Source: Saccharopolyspora ipomoeae
GTDB taxonomy: Bacteria; Actinomycetota; Actinomycetes; Mycobacteriales; Pseudonocardiaceae
Assembly (NCBI RefSeq): GCF_029952525.1
Contig: NZ_JASAOF010000008.1
Coordinates: forward strand, 124,001 to 188,000
Reading direction: 5' to 3'
DNA length: 64,000 nucleotides
Below, one piece after another: positions 16,314-25,431 of the stretch. A program made the translations under genes and the position numbers. The notes beneath the pieces are model-generated. The model did no database searches and was not told where the DNA came from. It worked only from the letters and a program-made list of their open reading frames with translations. Position 1 is the first letter of the stretch. Each line of letters opens with the position of its first letter.

Positions 16314-17972
16314 GTGACGACCCCGGATCAGCTCGCCGACGAACTCCTGGACCTGGACCTGGACGCCGATCCGATCGGTGCCTCGCTCTACGGCCTGCCC
16401 GGCCGCGACCACCTGCTGCCGGACATCTCCGCTGCCGCCGAGCTCTCCCACCGCGAGCGGGCCGAGGACATCCGGGTGCGCGCGATGGCCGTCGACACCA
16501 CCCACTGCGGGCTGGAGGACCGGCTGACCATCGCGGTCGTCGTGCAGCACGCGCAGTCCACCGTCGACCGGCTCGACTCCCGCTCTCCCGAGTACACGCT
16601 GAGCGGGAACATGTTCGCGCCGGTGGCGGGCCTGCTGTTCCTCCTCGGGCAGGTACCGGTGAGCGGGCGGCAGCAGGGCGAGGACTACCTGCGGCGCATC
16701 GCCCGCATCCCCGACTTCACCGCCGCGGCCGCCCAGCGCCACCGCGAGGGCGTGCGTGCCGGACGGGTCCCGGTGCGCTCGTTGCTCGACGACGCGGTCG
16801 CGCACCTCGACTCCCACCTGGCTCATCCCGACCAGGACCCGCTGCTCACCCAGCAGCTCCCCGACGACCTCGCCGACCAGCGGAAACGCTTGATCGACGA
16901 GGTCGTGAACCCGGCGCTGGCCGAGTACCGGGAGGTGCTGGCGGGCGAGATCGCGCCGCACGCGCGCGGCGACGACCGGCCGGGCCTGCGCTGGTTGCCC
17001 GAGGGGCACGAGATCTACCAGCGGCTGATCCACGCCCACACCACCACCGAGCGCACCCCGGCCGAGCTGCACGAGATCGGCCGGGCGCAGCTGGCGTCGC
17101 TGCGCGCGGAGATCTCCACGCTCGGCGCCCGGATCTGGAACGAGCCCGACCCGGAGGCGGTGCTGCACCGGATGCAGACCGATCCGTCGCTGTGCTGGAA
17201 CGACGGCGAGGAGATGCTGGCCGCCGCCCGCGCGGCCATCACCAAGGCGGAGCAGGCCGCGCCGGGCTGGTTCGGGAAGCTGCCGCAGCAACCGTGCGAG
17301 GTGCGGCCGGTGCCGGGCACGCCGTCGGAGAGCACCCCGATCGGCTTCTACATGGGGCCGGCGCTGGACGGGTCCCGGCCGGGCGTGTACTTCGCCAACA
17401 CGCTGCGGGCCGAGCAGCGGCCCCGGTTCGCGTCCGAGGTGATCGCCTTCCACGAGGTCGTGCCGGGCCACCACCTCCAGGTCAGCCTCGCTCAGGAGCT
17501 CACCGAGCTGCCGCTGCTGCGCAGGATCGCCGAGTTCAACGCCTACGCCGAGGGCTGGGGGCTCTACACCGAGCGGCTGGCCGACGAGATGGGGCTGTAC
17601 TCCGACGACCTGATGCGGCTGGGCATGGTCGTGCAGGACCTGCTGCGCGCGGCCCGGCTGGTGGTCGACACCGGGCTGCACGAGTTCGGTTGGAGCAGGC
17701 AGCGCGCGCTGGAGACGATGATCTCCAGCACCACGTTGTCCGACCTGGAGGCGGCTTCCGAGGTCGACCGCTACATCGTCTACCCCGCTCAGGCGCTGTC
17801 GTACCTGGTGGGGCGGTTGGAGCTGGAGCGGATCCGGGAGACCTCGCGGCAGCGGCTGGGCGCGGAGTTCGACATCCGCCGGTTCCACGACGCGGTCCTC
17901 GGGCACGGGGCGCTGCCGATCTCGACGCTCGAATTCCTCGTCAACGATCAGCCTCCTGCGACATCCAGGTGA
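16314..17972 (+). CDS. DUF885-family (M32-like) metallopeptidase-related protein
   Basis: 552 residues matching the DUF885 family, putative cytoplasmic zinc peptidases. The metal motif is AFHEVVPGHHLQ, an HExxxPGHHLQ variant typical of the family, followed by FNAYAEGWGLYTERLADEMG, where a downstream glutamate usually completes the site. SLCWNDGEEMLAAARAAI and YMGPALDGSRPGVYFANT are also characteristic. The start is GTG 16314, shared promoter region with the divergent GNAT gene. Biochemical activity for most members is unproven, so peptidase is a family-level call. Confidence 0.85.
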   Translation: MTTPDQLADELLDLDLDADPIGASLYGLPGRDHLLPDISAAAELSHRERAEDIRVRAMAVDTTHCGLEDRLTIAVVVQHAQSTVDRLDSRSPEYTLSGNMFAPVAGLLFLLGQVPVSGRQQGEDYLRRIARIPDFTAAAAQRHREGVRAGRVPVRSLLDDAVAHLDSHLAHPDQDPLLTQQLPDDLADQRKRLIDEVVNPALAEYREVLAGEIAPHARGDDRPGLRWLPEGHEIYQRLIHAHTTTERTPAELHEIGRAQLASLRAEISTLGARIWNEPDPEAVLHRMQTDPSLCWNDGEEMLAAARAAITKAEQAAPGWFGKLPQQPCEVRPVPGTPSESTPIGFYMGPALDGSRPGVYFANTLRAEQRPRFASEVIAFHEVVPGHHLQVSLAQELTELPLLRRIAEFNAYAEGWGLYTERLADEMGLYSDDLMRLGMVVQDLLRAARLVVDTGLHEFGWSRQRALETMISSTTLSDLEAASEVDRYIVYPAQALSYLVGRLELERIRETSRQRLGAEFDIRRFHDAVLGHGALPISTLEFLVNDQPPATSR

Positions 17973-18074
17973 TGACGTCCCGACACGCTCGAATTCGCCA
18001 CGCAACGCATTAATGTCGATACCGACCGTGTCCATCGCTGCGCGCGACCAGGCCTTGTGGGAACAGGAGGCGCC

Positions 18075-19985
18075 GTGACCGGGACCTTCCACCACCGCCA
18101 GGAACTGCTTCGGCGCGAAGCGGAGGTGCAGCTGCGGGACCGGCCGCTGCCGTCGTGGCAGAAGCGGGTGCTGCACCGCTTCGCCGCCGAACGGGACAAC
18201 GGCTGGTACCCGCTGCTCAACCAGTTCGCACCGCACACCCCCCGGCAGCGCCCGGACCTGGTGCTGGTCGGCCGGATGGGGGTGCTGGTGGTGCTGCTGC
18301 GGGAGGCGGAGCCGGACTGGGAGGACTCGCGCGCCGCGTTCGTGTGGACCGCGGAGTTGCTGGCGGGCGCCTCGATCGGGTCCGGGATGCTCAGCGAGTC
18401 GGTGCTGCGCGCGGTCGTGGTGCACCCGATCGAGCACACCGGCCGCAAGGGCCGCAGCACCGACCACCTGGCGATCACCGAGGACGAGCTGGACCGGTTG
18501 CTCAAGCGCGGCGAGCGGATCCTGACCTCCGACGAGGCGCTGGCGCTGGCCAGGCACCTGGACAGCCGCACGTTCGACCTGACGCCGATCATGTGGAACT
18601 CGCAGCGCATCCCGCGTCAGCGCGGCAGCGTTCCCGAGGTGCTGCAGGAACCGGTGGCGCCGTCGACGCGGCGGCCGTTCCGGGACTGGCGGTACTTCCT
18701 GGACGACGCGCAGCTGGGCGCGGTGCGGCGCAGCTACTCGGGTCCTGCGCAGATCAGCGGCCCCGCCGGCACCGGCAAGACGACGCTGGCGCTGCACCGG
18801 CTCGCGTACCTGGCGCGGCGCGGCGACGGCAAGCTGCTGTGCACCTCACCGCTTCCGTGGGTCGCGGCGCGCGCTGCGGTGCGGTTCGACCAGATGGCAC
18901 CGGAGCTCGCCGGGCAGATCGAGTTCAGCTCGCTGCACGCGTGGGCGCGGGACCTGCTGGCCGGGCGCGGGCGCGCGGCCGAGGTCGACGAGCGGGAGGT
19001 GCGGCGCGCGTTCGACGCGGTGTGGTCGCGGGACGTGGTGCTGCACGGGATGCGGAACTCGCGGGAGTACTGGCGGGACGAGATCGACCGGGTGATCAAG
19101 GGCCGCGGGATCTCGTCGTTCGACGCCTACCGGACGGTGTCGCGGAAGGGCCGGGGCGGGCAGCTGCCGTCGGACTTCCGGTCGCACGCCTGGCGCTTCT
19201 ACTGCGAGTACGAGCGGGAGCTGTCCGAGCGGGGCGTGTTCGACCACAACGACGTGCTCAAGCGCGCGCTGGCCGAGCTGGAGCGGCGCCCGCTTCCCCG
19301 GCAGTACACCGGCGTGGTCGTCGACGAGGCGCAGGAGCTCACGCTGACCGGGCTGCGGCTGGCGCACGCGATCAGCGGGGCCGGGCCGGACCAGCTGCTG
19401 CTGGTCGGCGACGGTCAGCAGCAGGTCCTGGCGGGCGGCTGGCGGCCGTCCGAGGCCGGGATCTCGCTGCACGGGCGCGGCGAGGCGCTGCGCAACGACT
19501 ACCGCAACCGGGCGATGGTGCTGGAGCGCGCGGGTCAGGTGGAGGCGATCAACCGGTTCGACGAGGGCCCGTCGCTGCCGCTGAGCGCGGCGCTGCCGGT
19601 CCGCGGCGGCGGCAAGGTCGTCGAGTGGCACGGCCACGACCAGGAGCGCGCCCTGCTCGGCGCCCTGCTCGCCCTCGACGACGACTCGTCGGCGGCCGTC
19701 ATCACCGAGACCGACGCCGCGGCCGACCACTGGCTGCGCGTCCTCCGCGATGCCGGCGTCGCCGCCCGACCGCTGGCCGAGTGGGACGGCCGCGACACCA
19801 CCGACACGCTCGTCGGAACCTACTTGCACGCCAAGGGGTCCGAGTTCCGCTCCGTCTTCCTCCCGCTCGAACCCGCTCCTCCACCGGACTCCCTCGAAGA
19901 CCGCGAAACCCACCAACGCCGCCGCCTCACGGCCATGACCAGAGCCCAGGACCACCTCTGGCTCGCCCACCCGAGCACCCCCTGA
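18075..19985 (+). CDS. UvrD/Rep-like superfamily I helicase-related ATPase
   Basis: 636 residues. The N-terminal ~150 residues (NGWYPLLNQFAP...RPDLVLVGRMGVLVVLLRE) resemble a NERD-type nuclease-related domain. Next comes the helicase core: Walker A GPAGTGKTTLALHRLAYLA at about 230, Walker B VVVDEAQELT, the Q/R motif GDGQQQVLAGG, motif V YLHAKGSEFRSVFLPLE and motif VI RLTAMTRAQDHLWLA. It is a non-canonical UvrD_C-type protein, probably acting on DNA or RNA. GTG 18075 has CAGGAGG four bases upstream. It is a single gene, tail-to-tail with the SnoaL-like gene and separated from it by the tandem 23-bp repeat. Confidence 0.82.
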   Translation: MTGTFHHRQELLRREAEVQLRDRPLPSWQKRVLHRFAAERDNGWYPLLNQFAPHTPRQRPDLVLVGRMGVLVVLLREAEPDWEDSRAAFVWTAELLAGASIGSGMLSESVLRAVVVHPIEHTGRKGRSTDHLAITEDELDRLLKRGERILTSDEALALARHLDSRTFDLTPIMWNSQRIPRQRGSVPEVLQEPVAPSTRRPFRDWRYFLDDAQLGAVRRSYSGPAQISGPAGTGKTTLALHRLAYLARRGDGKLLCTSPLPWVAARAAVRFDQMAPELAGQIEFSSLHAWARDLLAGRGRAAEVDEREVRRAFDAVWSRDVVLHGMRNSREYWRDEIDRVIKGRGISSFDAYRTVSRKGRGGQLPSDFRSHAWRFYCEYERELSERGVFDHNDVLKRALAELERRPLPRQYTGVVVDEAQELTLTGLRLAHAISGAGPDQLLLVGDGQQQVLAGGWRPSEAGISLHGRGEALRNDYRNRAMVLERAGQVEAINRFDEGPSLPLSAALPVRGGGKVVEWHGHDQERALLGALLALDDDSSAAVITETDAAADHWLRVLRDAGVAARPLAEWDGRDTTDTLVGTYLHAKGSEFRSVFLPLEPAPPPDSLEDRETHQRRRLTAMTRAQDHLWLAHPSTP

Positions 19986-19988
19986 CAA

Positions 19989-20079
19989 CGAAAACCGCAG
20001 CATTCGTCGCGCGAAAACCGCAGCATTCGCGCGTCGAAAACAGCGGTTTTCGTCGCGTGAAAACCGCGGTTTTCGACGT
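19989..20079. repeat. Four tandem 23-bp repeats between convergent genes
   Basis: Units start at 19989, 20012, 20035 and 20058, a strict 23-base period. Each begins (C/T)GAAAAC(C/A)GC and the first ends TTCGTCGCG. Units three and four also contain the inverted motif GCGGTTTTCG, so the block can fold on itself. The same unit, inverted, occurs at 3768. The array starts three bases after the helicase stop and ends 15 bases before the stop of the opposing gene. It may act as a bidirectional terminator or a protein-binding array. Confidence 0.85.
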
Positions 20080-20094
20080 GGTGGGCGTGGAGGT

Positions 20095-20451
20095 TCACTC
20101 GGGTGGGCGGAATTCGGGTTGGTCGAGGAGGCGGAGCCAGGTGCCGTCGGGTTGGCGGCGGGCGACCTGGGCGCGAGCACCCGTGCCGTCCTGGGGCGGA
20201 GTGGCGGTGAGGGCGATGTCGCCGCTGATGAGGGTCGGCAGCGGCGGCTCCGGTTCGAAGTGGGGGTTGTGGGCGAGGACCTCCTGCCAGAGAGCTCGAA
20301 TGGCCGCGCGCCCGACCGTGGTTTCGCCGGGCGGGTAGGCCATGACGGCGTCGGGTTCGTAGAGCTCGGCGACGCCTTCGGCGTCTCCGGCGTTGCTGCG
20401 CTCGACGAACAGGCGGGTGAGGTCTTCGGGTTCGCGGGCCTTCTCGCGCAT
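20095..20451 (-). CDS. SnoaL-like / NTF2-fold protein
   Basis: 118 residues with the layout of small NTF2-fold proteins (YybH/SnoaL-like): LTRLFVERSNAGDAEGVAEL, then YEPDAVMAYPPGETTVGRAA, then the strand-rich end WLRLLDQPEFRPP. Such proteins may be ketosteroid-isomerase-like enzymes or binding proteins; the role here is unknown. ATG 20451 follows AGGAG at eight bases. It is divergent from the LysR gene (94-base gap), so it is a candidate LysR target. Confidence 0.85.
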   Translation of the reverse strand: MREKAREPEDLTRLFVERSNAGDAEGVAELYEPDAVMAYPPGETTVGRAAIRALWQEVLAHNPHFEPEPPLPTLISGDIALTATPPQDGTGARAQVARRQPDGTWLRLLDQPEFRPPE

Positions 20452-20544
20452 GGCGTTGTCTCCTCTCGGGTTCTGGGTCCAGGCTGCTCCGAGCTCAGGT
20501 AGAAGTCCAACAGATGGTTGTGATGGGTACTAGAATCAACGGTT

Positions 20545-21453
20545 ATGGACTTGCGGCAGCTGGAGTACTTCGTGGCCGTGGCCGAGGAGCGGAACTTCAC
20601 CCGGGCGGCGCAGCGCGTGCACATCAGCCAGTCCGGGGTGAGCGCGCAGATCCGCCGGTTGGAGAAGGAGCTGGGGACCGAGCTGTTCGACCGGTCCGGG
20701 CGGTCGGCGGAGCTGACCGCGGCGGGCGAGGCCGCGCTGGAGCACGCGCGGGCGGCGCTCGCCGCGGCGGGAGCCGTGGGGCAGGCCGTCGGGGAGATCA
20801 CCGGGCTGCTGCGCGGGAATCTCGGCATCGGGATGGTCATCGGGTGCGCGGTGACGCCGCTGTTCGACGCCCTGGCGGCCTTCCACGAGGCGCATCCGGG
20901 GGTGGAGCTGTCGCTGCGGGAGGACAACTCGGACCGGCTCGTCCACGACGTCCGCACCGGGTCGCTCGACCTCGCGCTCATCGGCACCGAGACCCGGCCC
21001 GAGGGGCTGGACTGCCTCACGGTCGTCGCGGAACCGCTGGTCGCGGCCGTCCCACCGGGTCACGAGCTGGTCGGACCAGAGGTGTCGCTCGCTGAGCTCG
21101 CCGCGCACCCCGTGGTGTGCATGCCGCCGGGCACCGGGCTGCGGGCGGTGTTCGACCGGGCCTGCGCGACGCGCGGCGTCGAGCCGGTGATCGCGTTGCA
21201 GGCGAGTGCGGCGGGGGCGATCGCGGATCTGGCGGCGCGCGGGCTCGGCGTGGCGGTCCTCAGCGAGTCGATGGCGGCCGAGTTCGACGCGCTCACGCCG
21301 CTGCCGATCACCGATGCCCGCGAGCCCGCACTGCTGGCGCTCGCCTCGCGACCTGGCGCGAGCGCTGCTGCGCGGGAGCTGATCCGCTACTGCCGCACGG
21401 CTTTTCGGATTTCGGACGACCAGGTCTCCAGCAGTGAGGTGACCCCGCGGTGA
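20545..21453 (+). CDS. LysR-family transcriptional regulator
   Basis: 302 residues. The N-terminal winged helix-turn-helix has FTRAAQRVHISQSGVSAQIR and KELGTELFDRSGR. A periplasmic-binding-fold effector domain follows from about 90, with GNLGIGMVIG near its start. LysR proteins usually regulate a divergent neighbour, here the SnoaL-like gene. Its 3' end overlaps the 3' end of the opposing condensation-like gene by 67 bases, which is unusual. It could alternatively control the acyltransferase cluster. Confidence 0.92.
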   Translation: MDLRQLEYFVAVAEERNFTRAAQRVHISQSGVSAQIRRLEKELGTELFDRSGRSAELTAAGEAALEHARAALAAAGAVGQAVGEITGLLRGNLGIGMVIGCAVTPLFDALAAFHEAHPGVELSLREDNSDRLVHDVRTGSLDLALIGTETRPEGLDCLTVVAEPLVAAVPPGHELVGPEVSLAELAAHPVVCMPPGTGLRAVFDRACATRGVEPVIALQASAAGAIADLAARGLGVAVLSESMAAEFDALTPLPITDAREPALLALASRPGASAAARELIRYCRTAFRISDDQVSSSEVTPR

Positions 21454-22649
21454 GCTCCGGGGGTGTTCGGGTAGCGGGTGCGGACGTGAACGCCGTCGTC
21501 GGTGCGGGAGAGCCAGAGCTGGACGTCGTCTGCGGGTGCTGTTCCTGAGACGTGCTGCGCTGCTGGGGTTTTCGGGATCCTTCGGTAGTCGATGTAGGAG
21601 ACCATGAACACGTCGCGGCGGTCGGCGCGCAACGGTCGCGGGAGCGAGGCGAGGACCTGGTCCAGCGGCGGTTCGGCTCGCTCGCGGGCTCGGCGCAGGT
21701 GCTCACCCATGCGGGCCAGGTCGGGATCGGCCCAGACCGGGACCGTGGTGGTGAACCAGCCGACCGCGTCGGCGTCCTCCGGCTCCCGCGTCTGCACCGG
21801 CACCAGCACCGGCAGCACCTCCCCCACGGCGGAGGCCATCGTCGACAGCAATGCCCCGAAGGTCGTGGTGCCCGATCCGCGGGCGACCTCGCTCAGCGCG
21901 GCGACGGTCCCGGAATCGGCCAGCAGCCGCCGATCCGTGACCTGCTCCGCCGTTCCCCCTTCCGGCACACCGGTCCTCACCGGCGACACCGGCAACCGGT
22001 GATCAACGGCGTCCAGGAACTCGCGCCAACTCGCCATCGCGGGCCCGGACGCCTCGGACGGCCGCGACCACCCCGCGACCCGCGCGGCGAAGCTCCCCGC
22101 CACCGGTAGCTCGGCCCCGGTGTAGAGCGCGTGAAGATCCCTCGCGATCAACGCGATCGAGTGAGCGTCCACGTGCGCGTGGTCGAATCCGCACACCACC
22201 GTCGAACGCCCCGGTCGCGACACCGCTACCAGCGCGAACGCCGGGAACGTCGACGGCGCGCACTCCCGGTCCAGCAACGCCCGCACCCGCGGCGCCTCGA
22301 CGCCTGCGCTGTTCGACGCGGGTGGGAGGGGGATCGGGCGGACGGTCAGGTGGCCGGGGTCGTGGCGGAGGGCGGTGGCGGTGTCGGGGTTGAACTCGTA
22401 CTGCAGGGAATCGTGCCTGGTGAGGAGGGCTTTGAAGGCTTCGGTGAGGGATCGCTCGTCGATCGGGCCTTCCACCTCGAAGGTGGCTGCCAGCCAGATC
22501 GCGGGGTGGCCCGCTGCCGCGGAGGCGAGGTGGTTGCGCTGGTTGATGGAGAGGGGCGCCGGCTCCGGGGTCGAGCCGGTCGGGACGGCTGTCCAGGCGC
22601 GGACGTCGCCCGGGGCGATTCGCCAGAGGTCGGCCGCGGTGACGTGCAC
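21387..22649 (-). CDS. Stand-alone condensation/PapA-superfamily acyltransferase 1
   Basis: 420 residues, one chloramphenicol-acetyltransferase-like double fold as in NRPS condensation domains and mycobacterial PapA proteins. The active-site loop reads GFDHAHVDAHS, so HHxxxDG is altered to DHxxxDA: the second (catalytic) His and the Asp are kept, the first His and the Gly are not. Other shared features are the latch-region VGWFTTTVPVW and SYIDYRRIP, a motif also present in the two genes upstream. No adenylation or carrier domain is attached. GTG 22649 starts two bases after the stop of the preceding gene, implying coupling. Its 3' end overlaps the LysR gene by 67 bases. Confidence 0.85.
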   Translation of the reverse strand: MHVTAADLWRIAPGDVRAWTAVPTGSTPEPAPLSINQRNHLASAAAGHPAIWLAATFEVEGPIDERSLTEAFKALLTRHDSLQYEFNPDTATALRHDPGHLTVRPIPLPPASNSAGVEAPRVRALLDRECAPSTFPAFALVAVSRPGRSTVVCGFDHAHVDAHSIALIARDLHALYTGAELPVAGSFAARVAGWSRPSEASGPAMASWREFLDAVDHRLPVSPVRTGVPEGGTAEQVTDRRLLADSGTVAALSEVARGSGTTTFGALLSTMASAVGEVLPVLVPVQTREPEDADAVGWFTTTVPVWADPDLARMGEHLRRARERAEPPLDQVLASLPRPLRADRRDVFMVSYIDYRRIPKTPAAQHVSGTAPADDVQLWLSRTDDGVHVRTRYPNTPGAHRGVTSLLETWSSEIRKAVRQ

Positions 22650-22651
22650 GG

Positions 22652-24073
22652 TCAGGTGGCTGCGCTGCGGAAGGTCTCCCGCAGGCGGTGGTGGTAGGTC
22701 TCGACCGCGTCGTGGGCCTGGTCCGTGTCGGGGACCTGGGCCAGCAGGTAGAGGCTGTCCGCGTCCCGGTTGATCCACATGGAGGCGTTGGAGGTGCGCC
22801 CGGTGCCGGTGAAGTGCACTCCGCGCTCGTCCGCCGGGCGGCCCGCGCCGGGGAACCAGCGCAGGTCCAGGTACGAGAGCAGCTGCGGGCTGCCGATGTC
22901 GGCCGGGGTGCAGGTGCCGCTGCGCAGCAGGGTGTCGACGACCAGGTGAACGGGCGCCTGCGCGAGCCGCTTGGCGTGGCGCAGCGCCTCCTGCGCGCGG
23001 TGCGCGAGCTCGCCGAAACCGGCGTCGCCGACCTCGAACTCGACCGGGGCGAACGTGCAGAACCAGCCCTGCGACCGCGAGTACGGGCCGCGATCGCGGG
23101 TGCTGAGCACCGTCATGCCGAAGTAGCGGTCCCGCCCGGCCAGCTCCCGCTCGGTGGCGGCGACCGCCGCGAACACCCCGCCGCTGATCCGCGCACCCGC
23201 CTCCTTGCAAGCCCGGTCGAACGCGGCGACCTCGTCGCCTTCGAGGAAGGTGAGGGTGCGGATGCGCACCGGCGCCTTCTCGCCTTCGCCGAGCCCCAGC
23301 GGCAGCGGGAACCGGGGCAGCCGGTTGCCGTGGGACGACACCATCCGCACCCACTCGCGAACCTCCGGCGAATCGGCGGTGAAACCCGTTGCGGCCTCGC
23401 GCTGTTCCTCCACGTAGTCGCGGAAGTCCCCGCGCTCCTCGGGTTTCGGCAGCGCGCCCTCGACGATCTCCGGTCCACCGGGCTCGGCGAGCTCGGCGGC
23501 GTAGAGGTCGGCGAGCTCGGAGCCGAGCAGGATCTGCGAGGCACCGTCGGTGAAGGCGTGGTCGCAGCCCCAGAACAGGCCGAACCCGCCGGGCCGCTCG
23601 ACGACCCCGAGGGCGAACCCGGGCCAGGAGTCGGGCGTGCACTCCTCGTCGAAGCGCGCGGCCAGGTGCTCCTGCAGCGCCGAATCCCAGTCCCCCTCCC
23701 CGGCAGAGACCTCCTCGACAGGGACCTCCTCGACCTCGAAGTCGACGGCGTCGGCGGGCACCAGGTGACGCACCGGTTCCTGACCGGACAGGTCGAACCA
23801 GGTGCGGAAACCGCCGTGGGAGCGCACGAGCCGCCGCAGGGCGCGGGTCATCGCGGCCCGGTCCAGGTCGCCGTCGACGTCGGTGGCCACCCCGGTCCAC
23901 GCCCGGTTGCGCCCCAAGGCGCGGAACGCGCCCAGGTGATCCGACTGCAGGTCCGACGGCGGGCCCGGATCGACCGGGGCGTCGGCGGCGGCCGCGCGGG
24001 CCGCGGCGGTCGGCGTCCAGCGCAGGACGCGGCCGGGCGCGGTGCGCCAGTCGGCCATCGCGGCGAGCTTCAC
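22652..24073 (-). CDS. Stand-alone condensation/PapA-superfamily acyltransferase 2
   Basis: 473 residues of the same superfamily. The active-site loop is WGCDHAFTDGAS (DHxxxDG): the catalytic His, the Asp and the Gly are present and only the first His is replaced. The C-terminal half has GWFCTFAPVEF and SYLDLRWFPG, matching the SYxDxRxxP pattern of its neighbours. The start GTG 24073 overlaps the stop of the preceding gene as GTGA, so the three minus-strand genes are translated as one unit. It probably transfers an acyl or aminoacyl group from CoA or a carrier protein. The acceptor is unknown. Confidence 0.85.
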   Translation of the reverse strand: MKLAAMADWRTAPGRVLRWTPTAAARAAAADAPVDPGPPSDLQSDHLGAFRALGRNRAWTGVATDVDGDLDRAAMTRALRRLVRSHGGFRTWFDLSGQEPVRHLVPADAVDFEVEEVPVEEVSAGEGDWDSALQEHLAARFDEECTPDSWPGFALGVVERPGGFGLFWGCDHAFTDGASQILLGSELADLYAAELAEPGGPEIVEGALPKPEERGDFRDYVEEQREAATGFTADSPEVREWVRMVSSHGNRLPRFPLPLGLGEGEKAPVRIRTLTFLEGDEVAAFDRACKEAGARISGGVFAAVAATERELAGRDRYFGMTVLSTRDRGPYSRSQGWFCTFAPVEFEVGDAGFGELAHRAQEALRHAKRLAQAPVHLVVDTLLRSGTCTPADIGSPQLLSYLDLRWFPGAGRPADERGVHFTGTGRTSNASMWINRDADSLYLLAQVPDTDQAHDAVETYHHRLRETFRSAAT

Positions 24074-25431
24074 GCACCCACCTCCAGCGCCTCGGGCGCG
24101 CCCAGGACCTCGGTGAACGTCTTCTCGAACCCGGTGATCAGGCTCTCGACCGCGAGCAGCGAGCGCTCGGAGCGGCCGCAGCGGGCCGAGACGCTGATGC
24201 CCTCGTCGGAGTGCACCAGCCACAGGTAGACCTCGTCGCGGCTGGGTTCGGGGCTGCGCAGGGCGCGGGCGTTCCACTCGGGCCAGCGCTCGGAGCCGGG
24301 CACCTTGCGAACGTCCACGTAGGACATGACGAAGCGCGGCTCGGCGTCCAGCTCCAGGATGTCGGCGACGCGGGCGAAGGAGGTCTTCACGCAACCGCGT
24401 CCACCGGAGATGCCGGCGCGGGTGCGGGCGACGACCTCGCCGAAGTCGGTGACGCCACCCAGGTCGACGTCCACCGGGCACAGCCCCACGTACCAGCCGA
24501 CGGCACCGGCGTGCCGCCGGTCGCTGCGGGTGTGCATCGGCAGCACGAACCGCAGCCGCTCGGAGCCGGTCCGCTCCCGCATCGCCAGGGCGATCGCGGC
24601 GAACACGCCCGACTGCGGCCCGGTGCCCAGGTTCGAGCACAGCCGTTCCATGCGGTCGGCGTCGGCGGGCCGGACCGCCCACCGCGACAGCGAGTGCTGC
24701 GGCAGCTCCGACGCCGCGGGGACCTGCGGCGATGCGCCTTCCATCGCCGGGAACTCGCCGTCGTGCAGGAACTCGCGCCAATGCGCCACCACCGGGTGCT
24801 CGGCGTCGACGACCTCGGACAGGGAGCGGGCGGCGGCGCTGTGGTCGACGTGGCTGCCGACGTCGAGCGCGGCCATCTCACCGTCGCGGTCCCCGGCCAG
24901 CGCGCGCTCGTAGAGCTCGACGATCTCGCCGAAGAACAGCAGCTGCGAGTAGGCGTCCATGACGCTGTGGTCGGCGCCGAAGGCCAGCACGAACCCGTCG
25001 TCGCCGACGACGGTGGCGAAACGGCAGTGCGGCCAGCGATCCGGGGTGACCCCGGCGAAGAAGTCCGCGATGAGGTCGTGGGCGGCCGAACCGGTCAGCT
25101 CACCGCGCGGTTGCGGGTCGACGTCCACGGCGTCCTCGGCGACGAGGTGGCGCCGCCAGGACTCGCCGTCGCGGCTGACCGTGGTGCGCAGGGCCTCGTG
25201 CCGGGCGATCCAGGCGCGCAGGGCGCGGCGCAGGGCTCCGGCGTCGTGGCGCAGCGGGATGCGCAGCACCGAGCCGATCCAGGAGCCGTCGGCGGCCGAG
25301 GCGAGGTGCGCCTCGTGGTCGTGGGTGAGCCTGCGGTCGTCGTCGGTCCACGACTCCGGGGCGCACACCGGGGACCACGTGGTGACCGCGCCGTCGGGCA
25401 GCGGGTAGTCGGCTAATTCGGTGTATTCCAC
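24070..25431 (-). CDS. Stand-alone condensation/PapA-superfamily acyltransferase 3
   Basis: 453 residues and first gene of the minus-strand trio. The active-site loop is FGADHSVMDAYS (DHxxxDA). The bridging region GWYVGLCPVDVD, SYVDVRKVPG and the closing VYLWLVHSDEGISVSA parallel acyltransferases 1 and 2. The N terminus is MEYTELADYPLPDGAVTTWS. The protein lacks any fused domain. It is transcribed from the divergent promoter region 25432-25660 opposite acyltransferase 4. The Gly-to-Ala change in the loop, also seen in acyltransferase 1, could alter or reduce activity, which sequence alone cannot decide. Confidence 0.85.
   Translation of the reverse strand: MEYTELADYPLPDGAVTTWSPVCAPESWTDDDRRLTHDHEAHLASAADGSWIGSVLRIPLRHDAGALRRALRAWIARHEALRTTVSRDGESWRRHLVAEDAVDVDPQPRGELTGSAAHDLIADFFAGVTPDRWPHCRFATVVGDDGFVLAFGADHSVMDAYSQLLFFGEIVELYERALAGDRDGEMAALDVGSHVDHSAAARSLSEVVDAEHPVVAHWREFLHDGEFPAMEGASPQVPAASELPQHSLSRWAVRPADADRMERLCSNLGTGPQSGVFAAIALAMRERTGSERLRFVLPMHTRSDRRHAGAVGWYVGLCPVDVDLGGVTDFGEVVARTRAGISGGRGCVKTSFARVADILELDAEPRFVMSYVDVRKVPGSERWPEWNARALRSPEPSRDEVYLWLVHSDEGISVSARCGRSERSLLAVESLITGFEKTFTEVLGAPEALEVGA

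Noticed and set aside
16239..18797. Upstream extension of the GNAT frame across the DUF885 and helicase genes
   Set aside because: The frame stays open by base composition only; the protein-like part begins at GTG 16238.
19989..20079. Possible CRISPR array
   Set aside because: The 23-bp units are directly adjacent with no spacers, and no cas genes are present.
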